From NCBI GenBank assembly GCA_004835665.1, contig RBKR01000001.1, positions 248,001 through 312,000 of the forward strand: 64,000 nt of DNA, given 5' to 3'. Under the pieces are notes generated by a model, which made no database searches, was not told the DNA's origin, and saw only the letters and a program-made list of their open reading frames with translations. This stretch comes from Phoma sp. XZ068 (lineage: Eukaryota > Ascomycota > Dothideomycetes > Pleosporales > Didymellaceae). Below are positions 9,566 to 20,630 of this stretch, one piece after another (the stretch's first letter is position 1; each line of letters starts with the position of its first letter). Made by a program: the position numbers and the translations under genes.

Positions 9566-12134
9566 TCATTTCCACCAGAACACCGAACACGACCCATCGG
9601 CATTCAGTAACCGCCTCATACTCCCATCGGCTGCAAAGTTCTGCTTGCGCCCAAACGGATCGGTCAGCAGCAGCGAAAGCTTCTCTGAAATCGGCGCCAG
9701 CTCAAGCTTCGACACGGGAATGGAGGGGCTCAGGAGATTGGGATCAGCCTGCAGGAGGGAGAAGATGCTCGTCTTTGCGCGGCCGACCATGCGCTGGTGC
9801 ACGTCGCGGAGGGTGTCGTAGAGGGGCCAGAGAGTGGCGAGGTATTTGGAGGCGATGGGTTCGACGCTGCGGCAGGGCTCGAGCATGTCCATGCATTCCT
9901 TTGCGAAGGTTAGGTCCATCTCTACGCCTTCGACTTGGCCGTCGAGGAGCTTGGTGGAGACGCTGTGGAGGAGGACGATGGCGGATGTGAATGCCCAGTA
10001 GCTGTTGAAATAGATTAGTGGGTGCACTGATCGAAGATGGAGAATTAAAGACTTACATGATCAACCAGCAACGCCTGGTCAGTGTGCCATCGAACGAGAT
10101 CAACCGCAGGATGCGTGCGATGGTTTGACCTGCGATGGCACACTCGTTTCGAAAGCGTCGTGCATCCTGACCGGAGAAGGTGAGATTGTTCGAAGCACCG
10201 TCTGTGAGCTGGCCCTCAGCAGTTGCAACCAACAACTGGCGGTAAATGAGGATAACAGCGCCCAGGTACATGATCTAACCGCATGTTAGCTTGAAGGTTA
10301 AATCAACTTGCAGCCTCAATACTTACATGAACCATCAAGATTGCTCTCCTTTGATACAGCGACAGATCAGACGGTGCCTCCGAGGTGAGCGTCGGCAGTT
10401 GCAGGATCAACGGCACTTCAGTGCGCCACGTCTCCAGCTTCTGCGTGAGCATGTCCACGTTCTCACGCGTAGCAAGTTCAGGTGCAGCCAAGGTCTTCGC
10501 GATCTCAGCAGCGATGAGGCCAATCTTGCTAGTCTGCATGTGAATGAGCTCATCAATCGTCTCTGAAGCAAGGCGTGCAGGCGGGCAAGCAATCTGTATC
10601 CGGTTAGACATGGCATGTTTGTTACTGGGGCTCACGCGTACTGAGATGTCTTGCGGAGTCGCTTCTGGGCTGTAGCCGAGTGTGTAGGACAGCCAGCTGT
10701 CCATGAAGATTAGGCTTCTGTAGACTTTGCGCCAGTTCCCGTCCATGGCCCCTGTTGGTGTACGGTGCAGGGGTGGGCACTTCCAGCGTGCGATTTGCAA
10801 GCCGGCAGCTATATTGAGTTAGTGAATCAGTCTGGGAAATTTCCTGTAGTACATACCGATCAAGTATCTTGCGCTCATGTGCTTCTCAAGAAGAGCATAG
10901 AAGGACATCGACAAGAGTAATCGCATCGTGCGTAGGTAGTCTGCTCTCGCAGTCTTCTCGTGGAAGTGCAGGGTACCGGACGCATAGAGCACTTTTCGAA
11001 TGCGGTCTGGAAAGCATTCCATGTCGTAGTGAGCACCCATGGCAGCGATGGTGAAGCACTCAGCCATATCCATAGCATCTACCTTGCCTTTAGGTCTGTA
11101 AATCCGGTCGAGGATATCATTGGCCTGCTCGTAAGTCCACATGAACAACAACGATCCTGTTCCCCGAATGAAAGCATACATGGACCGTCTGACCAGTTCT
11201 TCTTGCGGCAGATGGCTATCGTCGTATGGTCGTACAGCTTCAGTAAGGATCTCTCCCCTCAGTGATATCAATTCACTAAAGGCTAGGGTTAGAGCATTGT
11301 GACACACTTCGGCATCGGTTCCAAAGGACGAAACAGACGAAGGAATGGAGGATCCGGGGCTCTCCGGGGAGTCAGGACTGTTCCGTGAATATTCCCTGGT
11401 GCTATGGGAAATGGTGCGGGTGATGGCCATTCGCTTCCCGCTGGTACGCTGTGACTGCTGTGCTTTAAAGTCGTTCAGGTAGAGTTGGTACTTCCGCCAG
11501 TCATCGGTTTTTTTATACTCATCCATCTGGGATTCATACTCCTGCATGGCTCGGGCGGCGTTGCTCTCCCAAACCCGCTTCTGCTCCGGTGGAAGTTCTT
11601 GCCATCGTCGGCCAACCTCTCTGGCAATGTGCACAAACGAGAGCTGGCTGACTTGAGGGTCAGTACGTAGCTCGTCAGCAAAGTTTACATCTGGATGGTG
11701 TCAGCCATGTACGGGCACTATCAGATGCATGGCGTACAAGCTGTCTTGGGTTTCTTTGGGGCGTTAGAGTCAGCTCTTGGATGACGTCTGTATCTCCTCT
11801 TCTCTCGTGGCGGCGGTGTGGATTGTTGCCGTGCTAATGTTTCCAGGGCAGACGTGGAGAGAGATGTTGTTGGCTCAGGTGAAGTTGCATCCGAATCCAG
11901 GGATAGTGTCTGCGGAACTCCACGGAAAGTAGCGATCTCTCGCTGCAACGCTCGACGGTGGCCAAGCTTGAAGTTCAATGCGGTCAAATCCTCCTCGGTG
12001 ATGTCGACTACGGTATCCCAGTTGCGAAAGCCGTTGTCGAACAGTACCTGGAGGTATGTTGCGAGGCCTATGCGCTCGAGGACTTCACTCAACTCAGGCA
12101 TAACTGGAGTGGAAGAGGAAGGGATCGCCATCAT
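9566..12134 (-). CDS. SAM domain / HMG-box / fungal regulator-like protein
   Basis: Six-exon model: 12134-11738, 11690-10857, 10808-10642, 10593-10327, 10274-10057, 10001-9566; introns 47-55 nt; 772 aa. Residues about 12-72 are a SAM domain (LSEVLERIGLATYLQVL...ITEEDLTALNF). Residues about 126-196 are an HMG box starting APKKPKTAYVNFADEL, with FVHIAREVGRRWQELP; its first junction is restored only by removing intron 1. After a Ser-rich linker, residues about 270-750 look like the middle-homology region of fungal Zn-cluster regulators (RSLIFMDSWLSYTLGYSP, IACPPARL, RRAILMVHIMYLGAVILIYRQLL). No Zn2Cys6 motif is present; the HMG box would bind DNA instead. Likely a nuclear transcription factor. 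The third intron (10594-10641) is in phase and stop-free, so a longer retained form, or the nearby GTGAGC donor, is possible. Confidence 0.85.
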
Positions 12135-13906
12135 TGCGAAATGACGTGTGTCGTTTGAAGTGGCTGCAGAGGGCAGATCTGCATATATTTGAAGTCTGCG
12201 AACTGTTTCTCAGGTCTGGCGTGTTCCGGCCCGGACCCCTGCGGGCGGCAGTAGCTGAGGGATGGTGCATGATGTGCAGTCGAGACTCCATCCAGCCCGT
12301 GCATCTTCTCACGATCTCTCGATCCTTGTGGCTGCCGGGGGCATCACGAATCAGACCACTGCGCACTAGCCTGACGCGCACTAGCAGCTGCCGAGTGCCG
12401 GTGCGGAGACCCAAATCTCTTTCAAACTACGACGCCAAATGCGCACATTATTTCAGCTTTGCCATGCTGCGACGCTGGGATTCATTGTTCGCGCTCGCCA
12501 GCCTTGTGCGCCCGGGGGGCTTTTAGTGGGCAGGTGCGCCGGAGTGGCGGCTCCAGACTTCTCCGCACAGGGCAGCTGTCAGAGGATTCAGTGGTGCGCC
12601 TCTCGAGATCAGGTACCGGTCATACATGGGAATTTGCCCGTTAAACGAGACAGGTCGTATGTCCAAACACTATGAAGTAATATTGAGTCAATTCAAGATC
12701 ATCTTAGACACGAACTGTGACTCGTGGCTGTTTCTCCCTGACATCGGCCGCAAGTTTAGTTGCACGATGCGGGACATGAGAGATTCACAAAACGGTCATC
12801 TGCAGTTCGTCTGATGGAACAACAGCCAATGCCAGATCGAATATGTGGCGAGGATCGCGAAGAAACAACGGTCTGGACTGGGTGTTTGCTTGAAGGGGCC
12901 GTGGCGCTTGATTGGTTTCGTATCTCGTTTCCCATACGCTAGCCTTGGATTGTCCAACATCGCATTCTACCAAGACACTGGAACTGCCATCTGCACGTGT
13001 TTCTAGAACCCGTGGGTCTGCGTTCCACTGCACTCATCTTTGCAATACTGGGCCAAGTTCCTTTCTAGAAGATTTATCCCGCTTCTTTGTGCGCATCACT
13101 TGGTCGCATTCTGGTTGTGGCAGTTCATCTGAACATCGCATTTCAATGAAGGTCGTACGCTTACTCACCCTGGCACAGGAGTCTGGACCCGGCTTATTCC
13201 ACAGCCACGTCCGCCCAAAGGGTCTAGATGCACGAGCACATTCTCCCTGACACCATATTTGGCCTCAAGGCTGCCGCACCGGAATTCATCGCCGACAGGA
13301 CGGTGGTTCCGAGTCCCTACGTTTGATCGAACTGTAGTGCTCAGCCTCATCCGCTCGAATGGCAATCTGATTAGTATTCCTGCTAGCTTGAAACCTCACC
13401 CGCAGTGAGGCGCACCACATCCATACCGCACGACCTGCTCCGAATGTTAACAGTATGCGAAAGGCGATCAGATGATGGTATGCTCACCCCTCACCATGGT
13501 AATTTGGAACATCTAGATTGCCCATAGGGATGAATGTGTACGTTGAGATTGCACATCAAATCTTCTGGAACTATTATGTTTGTCTAGGAAGAGAAGCTGC
13601 ATGAGGAATTAGAACTGTCTTGACAGGTGAATGTTTGCAGATCCGCGGTTGGACAAAATGTTCGCCCGCACAAATGATGGGCCTGTATTCGAAGGTCCTC
13701 GGATTGTAGCACTGCCGCGCCCACGTTAGGACCAATACCCGCAAGTTACCGTAAGAAGCTGACCCAAATTGTCAGACATGGGCTAGGCAGATGGTTGTGG
13801 CGCATCATGGCTGCACGGTCTACAACCGTGTCTACCTGTGTCTGGGATAGGCCAAAGCAACATGTATTGGGTTTGATAATTGTCTATTATTGCTAACTCT
13901 TAGAGG
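12135..13906. other. Gene-poor spacer
   Basis: About 1.8 kb containing the promoter side of the SAM-HMG gene and the 3' flank of the S58 peptidase gene. Only short ORFs without recognisable domains; no clear repeats seen. Confidence 0.5.
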
Positions 13907-15133
13907 CTACAGGTACTTACCCATTAAGTCTTGAACCTTGTCCAGATTCAGTGCGTCGATCCTGTTTCCATTACCCTCCATACTTTCGGCCATGAAGACC
14001 GCATTCAAGATCGCTTCTTCCACAGCATCAGCACTCGCCTCGAACAGCGCATTGATCGTCTGGTCGTCTATCATGTCCACACTATGTGTCTTAGGCTTCC
14101 ATGGATCCACTTTCTTCGTCGTCGCCGTGTGCTCTTGGACGGCAACTTGATTTGCTGTCGAGAAAGCAAGGAAAATATCACCAGACGAGTTCGAACCCCA
14201 GCCTCCAACCCGGCTTAGACCAACAGTCGCTCGTTTTGCAAGGCGTCGAAGTTGCGTTGGATGGAGTGGCGCATCTGTTGCAAGGATGACGATGATACTA
14301 CCATCTTGTTTGTCCTTCTCTTCCTTGATCTTAAAAAGCATTGATGATTGTGCCAACAGCCCTGGGTCAGCTGAATTCGCTTCAGCTAGGCGCTCTTGCT
14401 CTTCATAGATCAAGCGGCCAATAGGCGCCCCCGCAATCTTGAAGTCTCGCATCTGTCCGTAGTTGGCCTGAACGAGAGCGCCGATGGTGAAAGTCTTTCC
14501 TTGGTCTGCTGGCACAAGCCGACTGCTGGAGCCTGTGCCGCCCTTGAACCAATGGCAGATCATTCCTGTACCTCCGCCGCTGTTGCCTTCCTGTACAGGC
14601 GCACTACTTGCATCGTCGATCCCTTTGACAACGTGCTCCGACTGAACTGCAAATTTCGAGACATCATGGAGAAACCCATCGAACGTCTCTGCGACTACTG
14701 GCAGCAGAAACCAGCCCACCTTTCCAACTTGATCACGGTGCTCCCGAATCCCATGCTCGTAGATGCCGTTGTACGCATTTCCAACACCAAAACTGCCGGT
14801 GATGACAACGGGTGAGTGCAGAAGTCCCGACTCCTCGATCCAATGCGAGCCTGTCAGCTCTCCTGAGCCATTGAAGCGGAAGATGCCGGCAAAGCAACCT
14901 TTGTTGAACCAGTCTTTGCGGGGAAGGATAGTAGTTACACCAGTGTTGATAGAGCCGAGAGGCACATCTGGATACTTCGGCGACTCATGGATGGACTGTG
15001 TCGACACTAGTACACCTTCAACATCCGTCAGGCTGTTCTTAGGGCCAGGTTCGTAGCGTCCGAGGTAGACGGTCGGAAGTAAGTCCCTTACTCGCTGACG
15101 GGATGTTGAGCTCGCAGACTTGGCTGAAGACAT
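13907..15133 (-). CDS. Peptidase S58 (DmpA-type aminopeptidase / D-esterase)
   Basis: Single-exon gene, 408 aa, the usual family length. DmpA-family proteins are N-terminal-nucleophile hydrolases that cut themselves into alpha and beta chains and then remove N-terminal residues, some accepting D-amino acids or beta-peptides. Here the expected self-cleavage site is Gly278-Ser279 in QDGSIIVILATDAPL, making Ser279 the nucleophile. Other motifs are GSINTGVTTILPR, SPVVITGSFGVGNAYNGI and GMICHWFKGGTGSSSR. There is no signal peptide, so it is probably cytosolic. It ends MGKYL-stop; GGTAAGT sits at the end and could be read as a donor, but the uninterrupted ending fits the family. It is divergent from a C69 dipeptidase. 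Confidence 0.93.
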   Translation of the reverse strand: MSSAKSASSTSRQRVRDLLPTVYLGRYEPGPKNSLTDVEGVLVSTQSIHESPKYPDVPLGSINTGVTTILPRKDWFNKGCFAGIFRFNGSGELTGSHWIEESGLLHSPVVITGSFGVGNAYNGIYEHGIREHRDQVGKVGWFLLPVVAETFDGFLHDVSKFAVQSEHVVKGIDDASSAPVQEGNSGGGTGMICHWFKGGTGSSSRLVPADQGKTFTIGALVQANYGQMRDFKIAGAPIGRLIYEEQERLAEANSADPGLLAQSSMLFKIKEEKDKQDGSIIVILATDAPLHPTQLRRLAKRATVGLSRVGGWGSNSSGDIFLAFSTANQVAVQEHTATTKKVDPWKPKTHSVDMIDDQTINALFEASADAVEEAILNAVFMAESMEGNGNRIDALNLDKVQDLMGKYL

Positions 15134-15982
15134 GACAGTGGTTTGGATGAGGTAGGTGAGGCTATCGTTGATGTCGGCACTTGCTACATGCTTACAACTT
15201 TACTTTGTAGTTCATTTATAATTTCCTAGTGCTTATTTTGACCGTCGCAGTGCTTAGAGTTTCCTTGCTAATGCTTGTAGACTATCTTACGTTCAGATCA
15301 TCGCTTACTGCGCCATTTACAAAGCGCGCTACCACATTTGGAAGGTGCAATTGTGACCACGGTCACTGGGAGTCACAGATGCGTCGCAATTACGGCCTGC
15401 GATGAAACCCCAATCCATCGATGCAGTGTTGTGGATGAGCGAAGAGTCAGAGCTGTCTACGACTGCGTCACTGCGGCTCAGCAAAAGCTGCCCCACCTTC
15501 CACGTGCCGTACTCTGGCAGGAGTCCAACTTTCCGAAATGCAACCCTCTCCCTCCTTTGTCTTCATCGGTGCGATCAGAGTCATCGTCCTCGGCATGTGG
15601 AACAAGCAATTAGGTCAAGCACCACGCTCAAACCAGTCTACCCTGATCCAAAGCGGCTGGCAAATGCACTCTCGAAGTAGTACCTTAGCCAGATAGGATG
15701 CCGTTACTGATATCGATGACCAAAACAACATCATTGCAGCGACGATGTCAACCAGGACAACAGGCAATGTCGTGACTGCAGGCTGTCGTTCAACGGCTGT
15801 CCACCCCACAATGTGCCGCATCGGAGATTTGCAGTAGCTGCATGGAGCAAGCGGCTCTCATTGACCGCCGCAACCCCACTCTCGGTAGATGATAAGCTGT
15901 TGTGACGAAATCAAGGCAGTTTTTGCCAATTCCTCAATCTATACCTCCTTTTTCACCAAGATCCGTCGTGTTGGTTTGCACG
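15134..15982. promoter_or_regulatory. Shared divergent promoter of two peptidase genes
   Basis: About 850 bp between the S58 and C69 start codons. Short ORFs only. No strong palindrome or repeat recognised; its regulatory role is inferred from orientation. Confidence 0.5.
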
Positions 15983-17530
15983 ATGTTGTGTCGAACTCTG
16001 ACATTGTTAGCTCTTTTGGTAGACGCAACTACAGCCAGTTATGCGTTCTATGTCGGCAAGGGATTGACTGAAGATGGCAGTGTAATGGTCGGTGGTACAG
16101 GCGAGGAAGTGTCTTCCCATTGGCTTGAGATCTTTCCTGCGAAAGACTACCCTCCCAATGCAACAGTCGAGGTTGGTGTTACAGAGGATGCTTCTATGCC
16201 TGGCCGACGCCTGAATATCTCGCAAGCTGCCCATACCTTCCGCTACCTGTCGATGGAGTACTCCGACTATGAAGGTTTCCCTGCACCGCTGACCAACGGT
16301 GGCGTTAATGAGAAGGGTATTGCCGTAAGGGACGTATGGGCACAGAACAGGGACGAGCTTATTGCCATTACACCTAATCCTCAGACAGGCTTGCAGTACT
16401 CAGATCTTGCACGGGTTGTAATGGAGCGAGCGAGTACTGCGCGTGAAGGTGTGGAAATCATCGGTCAGCTGATTGCCGAATACGGCTATGCGGACTATGG
16501 TGGCAACAGTCATCTCATTGCTGATGCAAACGAAGGATGGGTTGTCTGGGAGATGTCAGGAGGCCAGAAACTCTGGGCTGCTGAGCGTCTTGGCTCGAAT
16601 GTGGTACGGGTGCTGTATCCTGGCTACATCGAGGACTTCCCCGTCGATTTCGTCAACAGCACAGATTACATGGGCTCGCCAAACATAGTCTCATTCGCTG
16701 TTGAGCAGGGATGGTGGAACCCCAACGGCACCGAACCCTTCAACATCTGGAAAGCGTACGGCACAGCAACCGGCAACTACACTGCACGAGACGGAGGCTA
16801 CAAGTACATGTCTCAAGCTGCCCTTGAGAACGCCACCTTCGCCATGGCTCCCATCTCCGAGAAGGATCTCATTGAGCGTGTGCGCGACTACCGAATCGCC
16901 GACGACGAAGCAGGATACGGTCAAGTCGTTTCTCTGCGTGCAGACATGGACCCAGATCTCATTCAAATCTGGGTCGCGCCCACAGGATCCGTGACCGCTC
17001 CTTTCAATCCGTGGTGGCTCGGCGTCAAGAGCGTGCCGCCAGAGTATGGGCAGCATCGCTACTTGACCGCAGACGCAGCATCGACTTTCTTGGACCCAGA
17101 CTTTCAGTACCAGGAAGCTACACACTTTGCAGGCCGTATTTACAAACAGGCCTTGTACTACACCTGCTCTGATCCCGAGACATTCCTACCTATCGTACAA
17201 AACATGCTGCACGGTTTCGAGAATGCTTCGTTCAGCGACTTAGCATGGGTCGGGCGTAGCGCTGCTCTCCTAGTGGAGAAGGGCCAGCGTGAGGATGCAA
17301 ATGACTTGCTGACTTTCTACGCGCACACACGGGCTGACAAGGCTTTGGGCCTCGGCAAGACAATGGTAGACGCACTGGACGCGTACATAAAGCTGACAGG
17401 GAAGTTCCGTAGCCCGTCTGGTTCGCGGATCAATGATCCAGGTCTTGGAGCGGAGACGGTGAATTGCCTTGTTGGCTGGGACCCAGATCAGCCTGCAGAT
17501 CAACAAGTACGGTTAGGGAGGAAAAGGTAA
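15983..17530 (+). CDS. Peptidase C69-family dipeptidase homologue, Ser at the nucleophile position
   Basis: 515-aa intronless protein. The frame extends upstream to 15902 only through a GTG; the ATG at 15983 opens a proper signal peptide (LTLLALLVDATTA), so it is the chosen start and secretion or vacuolar targeting is likely. After the predicted cleavage site comes SYAFYVGKGLTEDGS, then VGGTGEEVSSHWLEI, GFPAPLTNGGVNEKGIAVRD and YGGNSHLIADANEGWVVWE, all typical of the dipeptidase family. These Ntn hydrolases normally use an N-terminal Cys freed by processing. Here the matching position is Ser19 (AGT). Several NxS/T sites fit passage through the secretory path. Family assignment is firm; activity is uncertain. 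Confidence 0.9.
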   Translation: MLCRTLTLLALLVDATTASYAFYVGKGLTEDGSVMVGGTGEEVSSHWLEIFPAKDYPPNATVEVGVTEDASMPGRRLNISQAAHTFRYLSMEYSDYEGFPAPLTNGGVNEKGIAVRDVWAQNRDELIAITPNPQTGLQYSDLARVVMERASTAREGVEIIGQLIAEYGYADYGGNSHLIADANEGWVVWEMSGGQKLWAAERLGSNVVRVLYPGYIEDFPVDFVNSTDYMGSPNIVSFAVEQGWWNPNGTEPFNIWKAYGTATGNYTARDGGYKYMSQAALENATFAMAPISEKDLIERVRDYRIADDEAGYGQVVSLRADMDPDLIQIWVAPTGSVTAPFNPWWLGVKSVPPEYGQHRYLTADAASTFLDPDFQYQEATHFAGRIYKQALYYTCSDPETFLPIVQNMLHGFENASFSDLAWVGRSAALLVEKGQREDANDLLTFYAHTRADKALGLGKTMVDALDAYIKLTGKFRSPSGSRINDPGLGAETVNCLVGWDPDQPADQQVRLGRKR

Positions 17531-18308
17531 CGACGATTATCGGTATGAGGAATGAGAATAGGAAAGCGGTTTCAGACGTCTGAATGATGTGAACAAGAAA
17601 GTCCTTCAGCATTAGGTTTCAGTTATCTAAGTCATGCTAATAAGAATATACTCGAAGAAATATGCAAGCTTGCTCATGCTAGCCAAAGACCCACCACAGA
17701 TCAATCGTGTATTGAAGTTCTGTAAGAGCACGCTGCAAGTACACGTGTGAGTCCTGCGCACTACCGTATGCGCGCAGTGACGATCCACTATAGACTGTTG
17801 GAGACTTGACGGCGAAACGATATGATGGTTAGCGCCAATGGGTAAGACAGAATACAAAAGTACTTTGGTAGTCAAGCACGCTGCAGCTATTCTCGAAATG
17901 GAGTACATATCCAGCGACCTAGCATGTAGAAGCTGTCGTCGTAGGTATACCAAAGATTGCCCACGTGGGTACTACCGTGGTCAATGATCGAATGGTTGGG
18001 GCCAAGGTTTCAGTGCTTCCAGCATCGACCGTGCCTATCTAGACTACACAGTAGAATGGTAGACTCTGTTTCAAAGCACGAGCACTTCCTTGGTTCAAGC
18101 ACTCCTTTGTGCTCTTTGTGGTCGTGTTCTTTGAACATGGAACATTCGCCGAAGTATTCCACGCTAACCGCAAAAGGCGTGCCTCGGCTCAACCCCAGCT
18201 CTCCAGACTTCGGATGACGCCCGCGACCGTGTGGACCGAACGGACGACGTCTCGACTTTTGCGTTTCCTTCTTCCTTTGTTCTTACCACCATTGTATCAT
18301 TTGCTGAC
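17531..18308. other. Intergenic spacer
   Basis: About 780 bp between two genes on the same strand. It holds the dipeptidase 3' flank and the short-chain reductase promoter. No repeat or extra gene seen. Confidence 0.5.
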
Positions 18309-19196
18309 ATGGACAATTCAAATCTCTTCGACGTTAAGGTGTGTACAGGATAGATTTGCTAATCTGGGACAATTCACTGACATCACTCAGGGCAAGGTTG
18401 TGCTCGTCACCGGCGGTGCCAAAGGCATTGGTCGCATGATCAGCGAGGGCTACGTCCAGAATGGCGCCCACGTATACGTCTCCTCCCGCGACGCCAAAGC
18501 CTGCGAACAAGCCTGCAAAGAGCTCAATGCCCTCGGCAAGGGCAAAGCCGACTTCATCGCTGCCGATCTGTACAAAGAGGAGGACATCACACGGATTGCC
18601 TCGGAGCTGAAGAAGCGAGCTGGCAGTACGTCTCTCCACACTCGAAGTAAAACGCAATCTAACACAAGCCAGAACTCGACGTCCTCGTCAACAACAGCGG
18701 CAGCAACTGGGGCGAGTCCTACGACACTTACCCCTCCGCAGCATGGGACCGCGTCCTCACGCTCAACCTCAAGCGCGTCTTCCAGCTCACCCAAGCCGTC
18801 ACACCGCTCCTCGAAGCAGCCCAGACCCCCGCCTCGCCCTCGCGCGTCATCAACATCGGCTCCGTCGACGGTCTGCGCGTCCCCGCGCTCGAAACCTTCG
18901 CGTACTCCGCCTCAAAGGCCGGTCTGCACCACATGAGCCGCGTGCTGGCCAGCCATCTAGGCAAGCGGGGTATCACGAGCAATACGATTGCGTGCGGGCC
19001 GTTCCAGAGTAAGATGATGAAGGCGACGCTGGAGAAGTTCCAGGAGAAAATTGAGAGCGGGATTCCGCTGGGGCGTATTGGAAGGCCGGAGGATGTTGCC
19101 GGGACGTGTATTTGGTTGAGTTCGAGGGCGGGGTCGTATGTTAATGGTGCGACGATTGCGTTGGATGGGGGGAGTGTGGTTGGTGCTAAGTTGTAG
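18309..19196 (+). CDS. Short-chain dehydrogenase/reductase, RhlG-like
   Basis: Three exons: 18309-18338, 18391-18625 and 18673-19196; 262 aa. The 10-codon first exon starts MDNSNLFDVK, and joining gives NLFDVKGKVVLVTGGAKGIG, the classical Rossmann fold. Other marks are a variant NNSG in place of NNAG, the INIGSVDG serine region, catalytic YSASK, and a C-terminal GGSVVGAKL tail. An NADP(H)-dependent oxidoreductase is expected; the N-terminus is close to the RhlG/3-oxoacyl-reductase group, but the substrate cannot be read from sequence. It ends 126 bp from the end of the convergent ORF at 19323. Confidence 0.92.
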
Positions 19197-19322
19197 ACTA
19201 TACACCACACATCTCTTAAAAAGGTTGATAGAGGAACTACAAAGAATCTAGACTGTTCACCTTTCTTGACGAGCCTTGACTGCGGTGATTGAATCGTACA
19301 AGTAAATGTGCAACAGATGTAC

Positions 19323-20186
19323 CTACAAAAACCTAACAATCCTCTCCCTCCTCACCCTCCCCCCCTCATATACTCTCCTGGTATCCATCCACTCCACATC
19401 CCCCACCCCGCTCCTCTTCCCCGGCGCTTTCCTCGCTTTCTTCGCCGTGCTCCTCTTCACCCACGCCTTCTCCCCGCGTCTAAGCCGGAAGTACTCGTTT
19501 TTCTTCTCTTTTTCTGTCGTGTACCTACTAGTATCTGGTTTGTGATGTACTCGGCGAGGAGCACTAGTTTGCCACTTCCCCATCGAGGTACTGAATGGAC
19601 TCGACTCACACCGTACGCCTGATGCGTGTCTCAAAGCAGAACACTGTCGCCCGCTCATTCTGCGGAGGAGGAGGTGGTGTAGTATGTGGATGTGGGATTC
19701 ATACGCCGCAGCACTGACGCCGTTTCGAGATCGAGCTTCAGACCGGAAGGGCGCGAGTAGGAACCATGTAGGCAAGCACTCATAGGTATACTCACACCCA
19801 TACTCACCCGCACGCTCATACTCGTGCGACTCTCCGTTGGCGGCCTGACCTTCGCCTTCATCTTTATCCTCGAGCGAATCCTCACACGAAGTCTGACCTT
19901 GGTTTGACGATACACTGGGAACTCTCTCTTCCAAACCTACACTCTTCGACCTTTCGCTTTCGCTCGTGCTTGTGCTTGTGCTTGTGCTTTTACTTTCATT
20001 CGTCCTTGCTTGTCGCTGTCCTCGTTCCCTCTGTCTGTCCCTAGATCTAAGACTATGAGCCCGCTTCGCTTCCGGCCGGTATCCACGGTCAGAACTCAAA
20101 CTGCGTGTGCGTGTGCCGGCGTAGTAGTGATTATGCGTACTATGTGCGCCGGGGGAATGGTGGTGTGTTTGCGTGTATATCACCAT
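19323..20186 (-). CDS. Ser/Arg/Thr-rich unknown ORF, exon structure unresolved
   Basis: An uninterrupted 287-codon ORF runs from ATG 20186. The first ~125 codons are His/Arg/Ser-rich with an STSTSTSTS run. The last ~65 codons are strongly basic (RYTTEKEKKNEYFRLRRGEK onward). The middle looks intronic: a perfect GTGAGT donor at 19609-19604 can pair with an acceptor just before 19527, and the exon before it reads FCFETRIRRTV in another frame. An upstream GTGAGT near 19806 may be the first donor. A three-exon product is therefore more likely than the plain ORF, but the first junction is uncertain. No domain recognised; a nuclear or RNA-linked role would be a guess. Confidence 0.4.
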   Translation of the reverse strand: MVIYTQTHHHSPGAHSTHNHYYAGTRTRSLSSDRGYRPEAKRAHSLRSRDRQRERGQRQARTNESKSTSTSTSTSESERSKSVGLEERVPSVSSNQGQTSCEDSLEDKDEGEGQAANGESHEYERAGEYGCEYTYECLPTWFLLAPFRSEARSRNGVSAAAYESHIHILHHLLLRRMSGRQCSALRHASGVRCESSPFSTSMGKWQTSAPRRVHHKPDTSRYTTEKEKKNEYFRLRRGEKAWVKRSTAKKARKAPGKRSGVGDVEWMDTRRVYEGGRVRRERIVRFL

Positions 20187-20192
20187 TTTCGG

Positions 20193-20365
20193 TCAAGATT
20201 CAAGATAAGATGGACCTTGAAAGATAGGATGGAAGGAAAGATGAAGATTCAAGGTTCAAAATAGACGATAGAAACGGTTCAAGGTTCAACTAGGCTCGAG
20301 GATCAACGAGGTTCAAGGATCAAGATTCAACGCTCAAAGTTCAAGATAAGATGGAAGATGATGGA
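20193..20365. repeat. Degenerate GGTTCAA / TTCAAGATAAGATGG repeat
   Basis: Multiple imperfect copies of a heptamer-like unit (GGTTCAA, GGATCAA, GATTCAA). Two copies of TTCAAGATAAGATGGA lie near each end (about 20201 and 20340). The repeat starts just upstream of the Ser/Arg-rich ORF. The rest of 20187-20630 shows only a short CAG run near 20492. Confidence 0.65.
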
Positions 20366-20630
20366 CGAATGTTGAAATCAGACTAGATATATCTCAGTCC
20401 GATATACCCACTCCTGCTTTCTCAAGTGAGTTTGTCTACTTAGGACAAAGGGTGAATTGTCAATGTTGGATGAGTACTTGCCACAATAAACAAGCAGCAG
20501 CAGCAGCAAAGCTCACGTTTGCAATCAAAACCAGTTAGAACACAAACACCAAGTAAAGAAAGACGCGGAATACTGAAATTCGTAAATTATCGTACAACAC
20601 AAAGACACACTCGTCGCCACATTGTCGCCA

